The position numbers were made by a program, and so were the translations under genes. This document shows, piece after piece, positions 49,504-60,579 of a stretch of 64,000 nucleotides of DNA. Position 1 is the first letter of the stretch; every line of letters begins with the position of its first letter. Origin of the DNA: Gonatopus flavifemur. Taxonomy: Eukaryota; Arthropoda; Insecta; Hymenoptera; Dryinidae. The notes beneath the pieces are model-generated. The model was not told the DNA's origin, did no database searches, and saw only the letters and a list, made by a program, of their open reading frames with translations. Location: contig JAFFJZ010000004.1 in assembly GCA_018340375.1 (NCBI GenBank), positions 33,950,001-34,014,000 on the forward strand. The letters run 5' to 3'.

Positions 49504-50559
49504 AAAAGATCATTCCATGAAAAAATACACATTTTTTCATTTTTGCTTTCAAAACTTTTCAACCAACCTGTAAATTTTCACAACAGGTATATACAGTTTC
49601 GATAGTGGTCCCGTTCAGGTTTCCTGGTTCTTCCAAAAAACCGGGAGGAGGAAAGGGAACATGTTATCGAAAATTGTGATTTTGTGATTGAACGTAACAA
49701 GTTCTTTATTTCAAGTTATTTGAAAACATGGATACATCAAACAGCAGGGATTTCTGTCCCAACATCCTGTGACACCCTGTTACATCCCTTGTTACTTCTC
49801 TTATAAATATATCAGGAACATGGAAGTAGTGTATGGTTCTCCACACCGGTTTTTCTGGTAAATAGATTCAAGACAGATTTGTGAATACAGTGATTGACAA
49901 AATAAATCATACACTACTCATAAGCATGTCGTATAAAATTAATTGTTTTCTGCCAAATTCAGCATATTTTCCGTCATATCAGGATTCCTGCAACTGGATA
50001 AATCCTCATCTTTCCTTTTGTCGGTACTCAACATCCTGTTTAGTCGTAAGAATGATTGCAATTTTGTAAGTAGTGTATGAATATTTCGTTCGGTATTGTA
50101 TTTTTATTATATAGCTAATTCTCAAAGTGTTTGAATCGATTTACATTTGAAGGAATTTGTATCCAAAATGGACTTTCAAAATCTGCAATGAAAGAATTTA
50201 GTTTTAAAAATTATGAAATTCCAGGAACCGATCCATGTAGCACAGATATCTCATTAATACGTGCAGAACATCTTAAAACATTCTAGGACAATTGTAATAA
50301 TAGTGCCAAAATATTCTGGTGGTGTTTTTGAGAGTATTGACTGGTTTGTGCTATGTTGGAAGGGACAAATAGAAATTTTTGAAAAAATTACTCATTTTGG
50401 GTAAAATATTTTCTCCGAATTTTAAATAATTCACAGTAATTTTTCAAGTACAAATTTTTCCGTGAAGTGAATCAGTAAAGTGAATCGTTCGCTGTAATAA
50501 TTTGACTAAAAATTATAAATAGAAAACATCATTAATTCAATGATTTTCGGAATGAGAAA

Positions 50560-50930
50560 TTGATTACACGATATTTATATAATGGATCCATTGAAAAAGG
50601 TACGCAAATTTGGAAGCGAGTGAAGAAAAACAATAGGGAGAAGGATACGAGATATCCCAGGAGTTACGAAATCAGGAGTACAGGGCGTATAAAAGAGCTC
50701 TTCAGGGATCGTAACGCTCTACGCACGTTCAAAACGAGAATCAGGGTTTATATGCATGTATGTGTGAGTGTAAGGATACTCGTTTCTGCAGCTAAAGAAG
50801 GAGCTTCAGTCCTTGTTAAGAGAACGACCTTTCACCGTCAGACTTTTAACTGGTTCTCGGTTGTATGGAACCATTTGTTTCAAATTATTAATGTCTGTTA
50901 CTTCGAGTTTGCGCTCGACACATGAATAAG
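50560..50930 (+). promoter_or_regulatory. Mildly GC-rich block with TATAAAAG
   Basis: TATAAAAG at 50688-50695 lies in GGGCG-TATAAAAG-AGCTC context, a strong TATA box. No good initiator stands 30 bases later (50718). The 121-codon frame has no recognisable features. Candidate promoter only. Confidence 0.3.
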
Positions 50931-51692
50931 GGTTATAATTATTATATCATACTGCACAGAATTTATGTTGAGTCACTCTTGTTCGATACTCGTAGATATA
51001 GAACCTTCCGGTGATGACGAAAAAAAACGTACGATCATCAGGAATTTTCAGGAAAATACGTATTAGCGTTATTAGAGGAACAAGTTTTTGACTCAATCAA
51101 ACATCATTGGAGTAAAGAATTTTCTCAGTTTACGAAGCCTTATTATTGACCACACTATATAAAATATAAGGAGTTCTTCTTCTCATCAGCAATGAATTTC
51201 GTCCCCTGATTTTGAGAGATTTGTTCTATCATAAAAAATAAGGAGCTCAAAAGAACACGAAGGTTCAAAGACTGTTCAATAGAGGTGCATTGAACGTTTG
51301 GACATTCGATGGGGCACTAAACATTCTATAAATATGAATGTACAATAAACCTACATTTCACTCAAAAGTTCTGTGTTCTCTTGGGCGTATTTCTCCCCCA
51401 CTTTGAGAAACTATTTTGGCTTCAGCGTGTTGAATCCTCTACAAATGAACAAAAGCTCATCACGAAGAGAAATTTGTAGTTAAATTCACCATGAGATTAT
51501 TGCAACCGAGGAACAGACCGAATTCTGTCGGCCATGAATTTACTATTTGATTTCTTACTCTCCAAAAAGCCGTGTGAAGTCTGATTGAGCTTTGGCAAAG
51601 CCCAAAAATACCCGGAATCATGTTCGATAGAACAATAATAAAAATAAACCCTCCAAAGAAATTGAATGCTATTGTAATTGGCTTTTACATAT

Positions 51693-52260
51693 GTTAGGGT
51701 GGTCGTTAGGGATCAAATTTTTCCTGACGCTCCAAAAAACATTTTTTATGGTGGAAAAATAAGAGAGAAATTTTTTTTTCACGAATATAACACGTGCCTC
51801 AAAACAATCCAAGTTTGTGTTTTTATGAAATCGAAGTTTTCTTTAAGCATCTTTTGAAGTACACGGATTGGAGATCCAATTATCAGGACAATTTTGTGGG
51901 AAATTGAATTATCTACAAAAAAGGTTCCTTCTATTCTTTTCATAAAATTTATATTCAATATAAGTAATGATCAATAAATATAAATTTTATGAGAAGAATA
52001 GAAGAAACATTTTCTGTAGAGAATTTAATTTCCTACAAAATTGTCCTTATAATTATATCTTTAATCCGTATACTTGAAGAGATATTTGAAAACACTACGA
52101 TGTTGTCAAAGAATGAACCTGATTTGTCTTGAGGCACGTGTTGTATTTCTAAAAAAAAACTTTCGTTTTTTTGTCCACCGCATTCAATTCGTATTTTTTC
52201 ATCACAAAAAAGGTTTCTCTGGGCGTTGGAAAATATTTAATTTCCAACGATCACCCTAAC
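51693..52260. mobile_element. Foldback element with GTTAGGGTG ends
   Basis: GTTAGGGTGGTCGTTAGG at left and (reverse complement) GTTAGGGTGATCGTTGG at right start arms that pair for over 200 bp, including AACACGTGCCTCAA / TTGAGGCACGTGTT and ATAAAATTTATA at the centre. No target duplication is certain. Non-coding; the frame at 52074-52259 is part of an arm. Confidence 0.7.
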
Positions 52261-52494
52261 AATACATTGTTTCCTTGTTATAGGGAAACTTCATCACCGT
52301 TTTCAGGGGCCAAAAAATTTGTTGCCTCCAAACTCAAAATTTTTTAGGCCAAAATGTTCCTTTGGACTCGGGAGAGAATTTCGCTTCCGTGCACTGTTGG
52401 AGATATCTTTGATGTTAATATATTCTTCAAGTACATTTGTAAATGAAATTTTCAGTTCTTAGTAATTGCAATAAGAATTCATTTCAATATAAAT

Positions 52495-52575
52495 GACTGT
52501 GACTATGGGTACTATATTTTTTTGGGGTCACTGAATCCGAATCTGGAGTCAGTTTCATCCCAACCCAATGTACAT
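52495..52575. repeat. GGGGTCACTGAATCC repeat, isolated inverted copy
   Basis: ACTATATTTTTTTGGGGTCA then CTGAATCCGAATCTGGAGTC is the reverse complement of the unit seen twice at 53640-53680 and 53910-53960. It borders the foldback at 52583-53084, which appears to separate it from them. Confidence 0.6.
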
Positions 52576-52582
52576 GTCTCAA

Positions 52583-53084
52583 CCCGAAGAGAACATGGAG
52601 CTTCAGCGAACGTTCAGATCAGATGTGTATAGATCGGGCCGAAAGTTCATTAGAGCTAACTTTTAGATTCACAAACGTTTGACAAAGGTTCTACGGACGT
52701 TGAAATGTCCGCTTCGAAATACGTTCAGGAAACATAGATGGAACGTTCGCTGAAGGTTCATCGAAGGTTTGACGAAGCTTCACAAAAATATTTATACTTA
52801 TATTAATTTTGATCAATTTATATGAAAAATAAATCAATTACAAACATAAATTATCATAAATTAATCTAAGTATAGGTATTTTTGTGAAGCTTCCTCAAAC
52901 CTTCGATGAACCTTCAATGAACATTCCATCTATGTTTCCTGAAAGTATTTTGACGCGGACATTTCAACGTTCGTAGTACCTTTGACAAACGTTTGTGAAT
53001 CTAAAAGTTAGTTTTCATGAACCTTCGATCCGATCTGTACAGATCTAATCTGAACGTTCGCTGAAGCTTCATGTTCTCTTCGGG
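52583..53084. mobile_element. Foldback with GAACGTTC/AAGGTTCA reiteration
   Basis: CCCGAAGAGAACATGGAGC at left mirrors GCTTCATGTTCTCTTCGGG at right, and arms of about 210 bp pair around an AT-rich loop (52800-52870). The arms repeat GAACGTTC, GAAGGTTCATCGAAGG and GAAGCTTC words. Non-coding. Confidence 0.75.
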
Positions 53085-53265
53085 AATGTACAGCATACAA
53101 TGTATCTGTGAGCATACACAACAGTACACATTGTGCTCCGATTCACAAGCGTGCTCTAGCATGATCCCTATTTTCTTGTAACATTGGACTCTACAGCGGC
53201 CAAGTCACTAACCAATGTAGAGCTGCGGTCGCATGATGACGACGCCTGCGGGCCCGCTTTCTTAC

Positions 53266-53416
53266 CCTGACCAGCCGCCGACACTGAGGCTCCGAGATTC
53301 CTCTGCATCGTAATACACTTTCGTGCGTCTGCCATGACGGCATGTAAGCCGTAATACAGGGATTTCACCGGATATCGGGCATGCGTCGTTGACCGCCGTC
53401 GCTGCGAGGCGGTACC
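53266..53416 (-). CDS. Possible isolated exon, unknown protein
   Basis: This 151-bp block is about 58% GC in AT-rich surroundings. On the minus strand a good acceptor (CTTCCCTGCGTCTGCATTCAG) precedes it and a donor (GTCAGG/GTAAGAA) follows. Two frames are open. One reads YRLAATAVNDACPISGEIPV and on through a Cys, Arg and Tyr-containing stretch; the other reads HARYPVKSLYYGLHAVMADA. I recognise neither. With phase-2 entry and exit the first frame would fit. It may belong to a gene whose other exons are outside the window, or be a non-coding GC island. Confidence 0.3.
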
Positions 53417-53529
53417 CTGAATGCAGACGCAGGGAAGCATATACCGAAAAAAATTTGGGAATGCCAGAACTGTGACTGCATATGTACATGCCGTAATCCA
53501 ACGTAATGTTACAACCATTGGATTATTGT

Positions 53530-53990
53530 ATTATCGGATTATAAGGTTTTGGAGCCATAGGGGTTGTGATTTGAACGGATATAGCGAATCGCAGGGTATT
53601 TTTTGAGGTTATGGCCGAACCTAGACGTGCTGGCATGAAACTGACCTCGGATTCGGATTCAGCGACTCCAAAAACGTATAGTATACATAGTCAGACCCCC
53701 ATGACAGAAACTGTTCTTCTCCCGAGTTTTAGGGTTATGAGGTTGCATGGCTATGGGGTTATGGAGTTATTACGTCGTGGATTCATTGAGTCATTACATT
53801 ATAGGATTCTGAGGTTTGAAGGCATAGGGTTCGTGGTTTCAACAGATATAGCAAATTTGAGGGCGTTTCTGGAGGTTGAGACCGAACCCAGACGTGTTGG
53901 AACAAAACTGACCCCGGATTCGGATTCAGTGACCCCAAAAACGTATAGTACACGTATTGAGACCCCCAGGTCGGAAACTTTTTTTTTGTG
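53530..53990. repeat. Tandem duplication, unit about 267 bp
   Basis: GGATATAGC-AAT, GAGGTTATGGCCGAACC, GATTCGGATTCAG and CCAAAAACGTATAGTA occur in order in two copies about 267 bp apart. The 136-codon frame spans both and merely translates the repeat. The GATTCGGATTCAGTGACCCC core links it to 52495-52575 and 40255-40540. Confidence 0.7.
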
Positions 53991-54081
53991 TGGCTGTATT
54001 ATTATGTATTCTCGTAACTGAAATTTTATTCAGATGTGATTGCAATTTCAATAAATTCTTCAGTTACGTGAATAACTTTTA

Positions 54082-54740
54082 CTTCCATTACATGTAATGG
54101 AAAGTTCGAGTATGTGTGTGTGGTCCTGCGAAAAACTGCAATCGCGTATATCTTCCGTTCTGTACCTTTCGTTCCTGTTATCCGATCATCAAGAAATTTC
54201 TACAACAGTTATGCGTGGGTCTGGTAATATTTTCATGTGAGTTTCAACCTGTTTCGTACAGAAGAACGGGAGAGGTGAGGAAAAATGTTGTCAAAAATTG
54301 TGCTTTTGCGGCCGCGCATATCTTTTCTTCCTATCATCCGTTTGCAATAAAACGTGTACTGCATTCTAGTTATGATCCGATAATGGTTGGATATGGGTTC
54401 CGCATTATTTGACAATATTTTGAAAGCATGCGTTTACTATATCCATATCATCCGAATGCCATGGAACTTCGAGCATATCCAATTCACGAGCTGTATATTG
54501 CTGTACAGTATGAATTTCAGGTAGATCGAAATTCAGGGAAGGAAAAAGTAAGCACTAAGCTTCTAAACAAAATTTCGTAAATGCCGTCATTGTGTGGATA
54601 TGTTCCGTTCTTATCATTCAATCTTCATGAATCTCTCATCACACTCATATGTGGGGTTGATATTGGTCTCATATCAGTTTCGTGCTGATCTATTCAGAGG
54701 AACGGAATCAACAATGAAAAGTATGAACAAAAATTGTGAT
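54082..54740 (-). mobile_element. Hairpin-ended dispersed element, copy 3
   Basis: The left end is TA followed by CTTCCATTACATGTAATGGA, again a hairpin but with a different loop from the other copies. The body aligns with 47364-48057 in the same orientation (TTTTGAAAGCATG, CGAATGCCATGGAACTT). The right end is not clear. Confidence 0.6.
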
Positions 54741-54754
54741 TTTTGCTCGTTGAA

Positions 54755-55060
54755 TCCGAATCAGTAGAAAGTACTGAGAATCAGTGGATTCCCCTGGCGG
54801 ATCAGTGCTAAATCTTCCACTGGTTGAATCAGTGAAAGATTTACTCCCCAAATTTGAAATAGCGAAATCTCACTGATTGCAGTGAAAAGTCGACTTCTGC
54901 AAAATAGTGCATATGCACTGGAGAATCAACGAATATCAACTGATGATGGCGGTGAAACGTCACTGATTCAATTAGTGGGAAACATTTTCAATTGCACCAT
55001 CAGTGACTATTCACTGATTATGCAGCGAAATTTCACTGATTCAAATGTAGGGAATAGGAC
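54755..55060. repeat. ATCAGTGA-reiterated stretch
   Basis: ATCAGTG, CACTGATT, AGTGAAA and TTTCACTG words occur on both strands every 15-30 bp over 300 bp. Same style as the other reiterated-motif elements. The 83-codon frame is incidental. Confidence 0.6.
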
Positions 55061-55439
55061 TCATATTACCCCAGTAATAATAGTATTAGTAGTATCAGTA
55101 GTATTAGTGTTGTATACATACTATGCATGTTGATAGTATATTTAGATATATTATGAACCTTTCGGATGCTATTGTACTATGGTAGGACAGAAACGAGGAA
55201 CCTTTGTGCCCATCAGTTGATAGGCCGAGTTGTTATCTTTATTGCCATGAAACCAACTATTATCAATTTGTGATGAGCTATTGGAATATCATCAAGAAAT
55301 AATAAATTGAAATGCGGAATATAATCGATTCAACGAAAAATCCAACATATCTGAATTTTGAATTGTTCCAATTTGTTTGACATTTATATCACCAAATCAC
55401 CACTCTGTGGATTGAATACGCCAAAAATTCCACGAAATT

Positions 55440-55947
55440 CGGGTGATACGAACACAGGAAAGGCACGCTTCTAAAACATCGTCCAATAATGCGGGTCGCG
55501 GAAAAAAATTTTTTTACAGCTTTCACCTAATTGGGACGAAACTCGTATGAAAGCACTGTCGGATCATAACTAAAGCTCGGTACAAGCATGGCAATCGGAT
55601 GATAAGAAGCGGAGATATGAGCGGTCGCAGAATCACGAATTTCAAAAACATATTCCGCAATATTTCCAAAACGTGTTAACCGATCGAGACCAAAATCAAT
55701 AGGCCTCGTGTCCTCTCCAAGACGAACATTTGGAAGAAAAATTAATCAGATCGGTGCATTCTGAGGAGAGTTATCGCACGCCAGAGAAAAAAATCCCGAT
55801 TTTCAGAAACATATTCCGCGATATTTTTAAAACGCGTTATCCGATCGGAACCAGAATTAATAGGCTTCAATGTGCCTCTGAGACGAAAATACTGAAAGAA
55901 GAATCATTCCGATGAAGCCTGAGGAGAGTTATCATCCTCCAAAGAGT

Positions 55948-55989
<42 letters not shown>

Positions 55990-56118
55990 ACGCTTTTGGG
56001 ATCCGCTTTCTTTCGACGTTTGAAAACGTTTGGCAAAGGCCGAATACCTCCTTGTGCATCGTCGATTTTTGACCCTATCCCAATACTTCCATTTCCTCAT
56101 ATACAAGGAACATGGAAG
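55440..56118 (+). mobile_element. Hairpin-ended dispersed element, copy 4
   Basis: This copy aligns with 22400-22992, including GCGGAGATATGAG, ATATTCCGCAATATTTCC and ACCAAAATCAATAGGCCTCG. It carries an extra internal duplication (55790-55890 against 55640-55740). It ends in CTTCCATTTCCTCATATAC, then AAGGAACATGGAAG followed by TA. A (CA)n tract runs at 55949-55985. Confidence 0.7.
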
Positions 56119-56938
56119 TAAAATCAGTGCGTTAACAAGAAAGTTTGAAGTTTCGTTTGCACCATTTTTCTCGGAGAATTACAGCGATACTATGCGAGAC
56201 TTCAAGCGAGATTATCAACGAGATCTCACTAACGACTCGGATTGTTTCGCAGATGAGATACTTGCGAGATAACGTTATACTATTTGCGAGATGGTTGCGA
56301 GACTGTAAATTTATGTACGCGGCATAGTGAAATTTGACTTTTCATTTGTTTACTTTTTACTTTTTATTTTAGTTTGATCTTTCATATTTTGGGCTAAAAA
56401 TTCATTTCCTAAACCTCAACGTTTCTGGTTTTTTCAAAGAACTCAAAAACAGTGTTAGATTTTTGTCAAAACTGCAGTTTTCTCGTTGAAGGCGGGTTGA
56501 AATGAAATATAAAATACACTACAAAAGAGTAAGAGTAGTCGAACTAAAGAAGGCGAGAAACATCATTCAAAGTCTTCAATCTAGAATTGCATGCACAGTT
56601 CAGACAAATCCTGTGTAGAAGTCTGACACTTGATTCGATTGGTGTGTGTATAAGTTCTGTACGGTTTTCAAGTGAACTGCCTAACTCTCCTACGGGTATT
56701 GTGCATGCAAAAGGTACCAAACAGCATTCAGTACCTCATGTACACAAGTCGTGGAAGTTAAATAATAATCATTATGCAATATATATGGAAATAATTTTGA
56801 ACTCAAGTGTGGCATTTATAGTGAAGCAAGCTCTTTTTTGTTCAGAAATATAGGCAGACATGACGTTAAAGACGTTAAAGACATTAAAGACGTTCATGAT
56901 AAAAGTTATAACTTTACAAGGGATCCATGACATAGTAA

Positions 56939-57058
56939 AATTGAAAATTATTTCAAAATCAACTTGGTTTGGATGTGATATACCCAGTGCACTCTATAAT
57001 ATACTGGAATGCGCCCTTTCTCAATTTTCTATAGTATGATCCGGTTAGAAGACAATCT

Positions 57059-57092
<34 letters not shown>

Positions 57093-57303
57093 TCCAAAAA
57101 ATTGGGCCAGGATATCTCTTTCTAACACATACTGTTTAAAGAGAGGAAAGAGAAAAATTGGATAAGTTTCACTCTCTCTTGCTCATGCAATCAACTATAC
57201 CACTCTGACCATGCTGATCTAGGGAGAACTCATTCCACTATATTATAGAGTTCACTGGATATATCACATTCAAACCAAGTTGATCTTGAAATAATTTTCG
57301 ATT
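56939..57303. mobile_element. Foldback element with (GA)n in loop
   Basis: GAAAATTATTTCAAAATCAA at left mirrors TTGATCTTGAAATAATTTTC at right, with arms of about 70 bp (GGATGTGATATACCCAGTG against CACTGGATATATCACATTC). The loop holds a GA microsatellite at 57069-57091. Non-coding. Confidence 0.7.
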
Positions 57304-57419
57304 CAACAAACACACCAAATTGACCTGGAAATGATTTTTATTGAGTCACATTCCAACAACAACTCAAGATCACCGTTTCACAGATCTCTTGGAAGCTTAT
57401 AACCTTTGTCTTGAAAACG

Positions 57420-57725
57420 TTTTTACATACCCACGTCGCAAAAAGCGTTCAGGAAGAATTCTCTAAGACTCCCAGAAAAATTCTTAAAGAATACCATAAC
57501 TCGTTGAAAAAAAATCAAAAAGAATACTTAAAGCATCCTCGAAATGTCAGTTCAGGATGAATCCCAGAGAGCATCCTTTTTCCCGTCCGAAAGAATCCCA
57601 TCACAGTTTGCGAGAAAATCAAAAAGAATTAATGAAGAATCCTCAAAGACTTCATAAAGAATCCCAAAAAAGTTCATAAAGAATCTGAAAAGATGTCTCA
57701 ACGACTTCTTTAATACGTCTTGAAG
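57420..57725. repeat. AAAGAATCCC-reiterated stretch
   Basis: AAAGAATCCC, AAGAATTC and CATAAAGAATC words recur every 15-30 bp. It ends just before the MITE relative at 57743. Non-coding. Confidence 0.55.
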
Positions 57726-57742
57726 AATGCTATAAAAGGTAT

Positions 57743-57885
57743 GTTCTTGAAGTTTGAGACGTTTATAGAAACGAAACGAAAATTGAAACTCACAAAATTT
57801 GATGAATCATCGTTATTTATCTTGTTGAATGAATTCTTTGTAATTTCCTGAGACTGAAAACATAGATCAAAGAATGAACTCCAGC
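57743..57885 (-). mobile_element. Partial relative of the MITE at 48909-49122
   Basis: ATGTTCTTGAAGTTTGAGAC then GTTTATAGAAACGAAACGAA and AATTGAAACTCACAAAAT match the reverse complement of 49122-48990 for about 140 bp with growing divergence. The other end is absent, so it is truncated or solo. The 64-codon frame here is incidental. Confidence 0.7.
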
Positions 57886-57919
57886 AGTATATGAGATTTC
57901 GCAATGGAAGTAACTTCTT

Positions 57920-58030
57920 TTGAAAACAATCAAATTATTTAAATATAGCAGAAATTTATAATAATTACTTCTTTTATCAATCGTTCATCTACTGGATAGT
58001 TCACCCTACGCCAAGGAATTTTCCAAGCCT
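57920..58030. repeat. Dispersed repeat, copy 2 (other copy 1236-1350)
   Basis: AAAACAATCAAATTATTTAA through CATCTACTGGATAGTTCA aligns with 1236-1350 in the same orientation. It follows directly on the MITE relative and could be part of the same larger unit. Confidence 0.5.
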
Positions 58031-58499
58031 TTGATAAAGTGCTCATTCGGTAACCTCTGCATGCCCTATTTGAAATCATGCCGTGATCGAAACCTAGTAA
58101 ACGTGTAACGCAATACTAAATTCGACTCATTCAGATTACCTCAAATTTATTTCGAACTCCGTACAGCTAATTTCAAATACTTACCGAAAAAAATCTCCAT
58201 CTGCCTTACAAATACCTAATAAGATGTTGGATGAGATCGGATTTCTACTCCATCTATTGTTTTTTCATCCTAAACCACCACATACATTGGTTGAATCAAA
58301 GTGATGACTATTCATTTGATAGCACAGATTCTGAATTTAATTTCCAAGTTTTATACAATATATTCCTTCTTTCACTTCCATTAGTTCCTCACTCGCGTGG
58401 GTTGTCATCAAGAAATGCTCGATTTTATGATATATTCATGAAATATCAGTCAGGAGTGAATACAACAGACAAGAGAGAAGATAAATGTACGGTATTAGG

Positions 58500-58770
58500 A
58501 GAACGTTGAATGCCCCTTAACACCATAAGTACGAGGGGTTCCTGCTGTACTCTATCCACGTTCGGGCTGTTCTAAGAAGGGGGTCGAAGATTATTAAAAC
58601 GATGCATAGGATGAGGGAGAAACCCCCTCGAGTGTTACGCGTTTCCCCTGACGGCGTTGTCGTGGCAAGGCAAACTGGTAACCCCATACAATTCCTTCTA
58701 TTTCTTCCTTTCTTTCGATTTCCCCTGCCGGCCTGTTCCTCGAGGTTTGATGCACGTTATTATCCCGTTT
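58500..58770. promoter_or_regulatory. GC-richer island
   Basis: Raised GC and CpG (CCTCGAGTGTTACGCG, CTGACGGCGTTGTCGTGGC) between AT-rich flanks. No convincing frame or splice pair. Function unknown. Confidence 0.25.
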
Positions 58771-58849
58771 TACGCTCCAACGGAATTAATTATGGATTTA
58801 TATTTCCATGCGATTAATAGCATAATCACTTTGTTAAATTAATTATCCT

Positions 58850-60560
58850 ACTGCAATTTCCAACTCCTTATCTGGCGATGGATACTTGTACAGAATATTG
58901 AAAAAACACTCGTATTCTTATTTCATGGTGACTCTTCGCTTGATTATCATGATTCTCATGTTTGGAAGATTGAATAATTCAGAAAATTGTTTTCAATGAA
59001 TGTATATGGAGAAAACGAAACACCAGTGAGTATTTTTCCGAAACGACTGACTCGTGTTATGAAAGAAAAATAATTTTAACACCACTTGTTCATGTCTACA
59101 CAGTAAATGTTGAATGCACTATATCTTTATTGGTCTACTTCATTGAGGAAGCATGAAAGAAAATTTGTTGAATGTTTGGAATAGAAAAGAAGAAGAGGAG
59201 TACCCATTAGAAATTTAATCTGCTTTATGTTTGTGGAGGAGTTCTGAGAGCTGTATAAATTAGGATTCAATAAGATATTTAAAAATTAAATGTTGCAAAA
59301 TAAAATAAGGTCCGTGGGTTGATGAGAAAGTTACATAAATTCATCAGGTTGTGGGGAAACAGATGAGAGGTAGATTACGTGCTTTGAATTATACTTGGCT
59401 ATAAAATCCTGATATGAAATATTGACTTTCCGATGGAGATTGTAATGAGAATATTGGACCACATCTTCATCAAGACCGGATATGTTTGCTACAAGTATAT
59501 ACTTTTTTATACACAATAAGATAATACAAGGCAACACAATTGCGATCATAATGGGCCCTCACATATATTCTTGCGATGGACTTTGCTTTTTCTCTAGTTT
59601 ATTGATACTGTTTTTAATCGGGTTAATTCGCAAAACCCTGCTAATTTTGACCTGATCGGTCTTTCATTTCAGCTATATGGTCAAGTCCCGATCGGTCATT
59701 GCGTTATCAGGGAATACTGAATTGGAATGACATAACTTGTTTATAATGATTAATTTTAAGGGAACCAATTTATATATGACTCATTCACAGCACATGTATA
59801 TTTTTCTGCATTTGAATAAAGTGTAAAATTCTGCTTCATGTATGTTTGAAAAATCACATAGAACAGAAAAAATTTGTATCTGACGTAAACTCCATGAGTA
59901 ATTTGTTCAATTTTCCAAACAAAGTTTCACAAGGATTGAAATAGCACCGGACTGAAAACTTTCCTTTTCGTTTAATACAGAAAGAGGAAAAAAATTTCTA
60001 GGAAGTTACAAAACATTCACAGAATTCACCAAAAATCGGAGAAAGAAATCGGAATTAGGGGTGTGCGATTCCCGAGAAAAACGTCGATTCTCGAATCAAT
60101 TCTGAATCATCAAACAACGGATTGATTTCATTGAAGAAAAATCGCTTAAAAAACAACCAATTCAGAAAAATCGAATACTAAAGTCCCAGATGGTTAATTT
60201 TTTTCAATTGAATAGCAGATACATCTTACACGTATAATAATGTAGAAGTTATTCGAAATTCATGGGCAAATTCAAACACTGTTCATTATTTATTTTCCAT
60301 TAATTCTCATTCATTCGATTAACAAAATGGAAAACATATTTTTGAAGGGAAATTCAAAGATAATAAAAATACTTGTTTCAAATAAATGTCACCAGGATGT
60401 ATCTATTATTCTGAAACCAGAAACATTTAGCAAGTATTCAAGAAATATAATCATATAGTGTTCATAAACTTAATGCTAAGTCTATCAGGTACATTATATA
60501 ACACTGACTATGTTTCGAGCAAGTGTGACTAAAATAATATTAAAATCAACTCATCTAACC
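58850..60560. other. AT-rich stretch, no supportable gene
   Basis: No element ends, RNA gene or exon could be supported. A CTGATCGGTCTTTC / CCCGATCGGTCATTG pair near 59650-59700 is the only local repeat noticed. Confidence 0.4.
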
Positions 60561-60579
60561 GCGATCCTAATAATCCTTG

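Larger units (their letters stand above)
48060..49570 (+). mobile_element. mariner transposon with nested MITE
   Basis: The ends CAGGTTGGTTAAAAAGTTTT and (reverse complement) CAGGTTGGTTGAAAAGTTTT match at 24 of the first 26 bases. TA lies at 48058-48059 and 49571-49572. Without the nested MITE and its duplication the element is 1288 bp, the usual mariner size. Copy 1 of the host repeat (about 22275-22290, AGAATTTAACGACGATCG) shows the uninterrupted site. The transposase gene is broken at two places, so this copy is inactive by itself but its ends could still be mobilised. Confidence 0.95.
47364..49828 (-). mobile_element. Hairpin-ended dispersed element, copy 2, carrying a mariner
   Basis: Its ends are TACTTCCATGTGCC at left and GGAACATGGAAGTA at right, so CTTCCATGT is a terminal repeat flanked by TA. 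Each terminus can also fold: CTTCC...CCTTATATATAAGG...GGAAG at left. The sequence outside the mariner aligns with the reverse complement of 22237-22992. Without the mariner it would be about 950 bp. Open frames around 47377-47925 occur on both strands but are not conserved among copies. Confidence 0.7.

Noticed and set aside
22237..56118. Helitron identity for the hairpin-ended family
   Set aside because: The hairpin is at the very end with TA outside, no CTRR terminus follows, and both ends carry the repeat.
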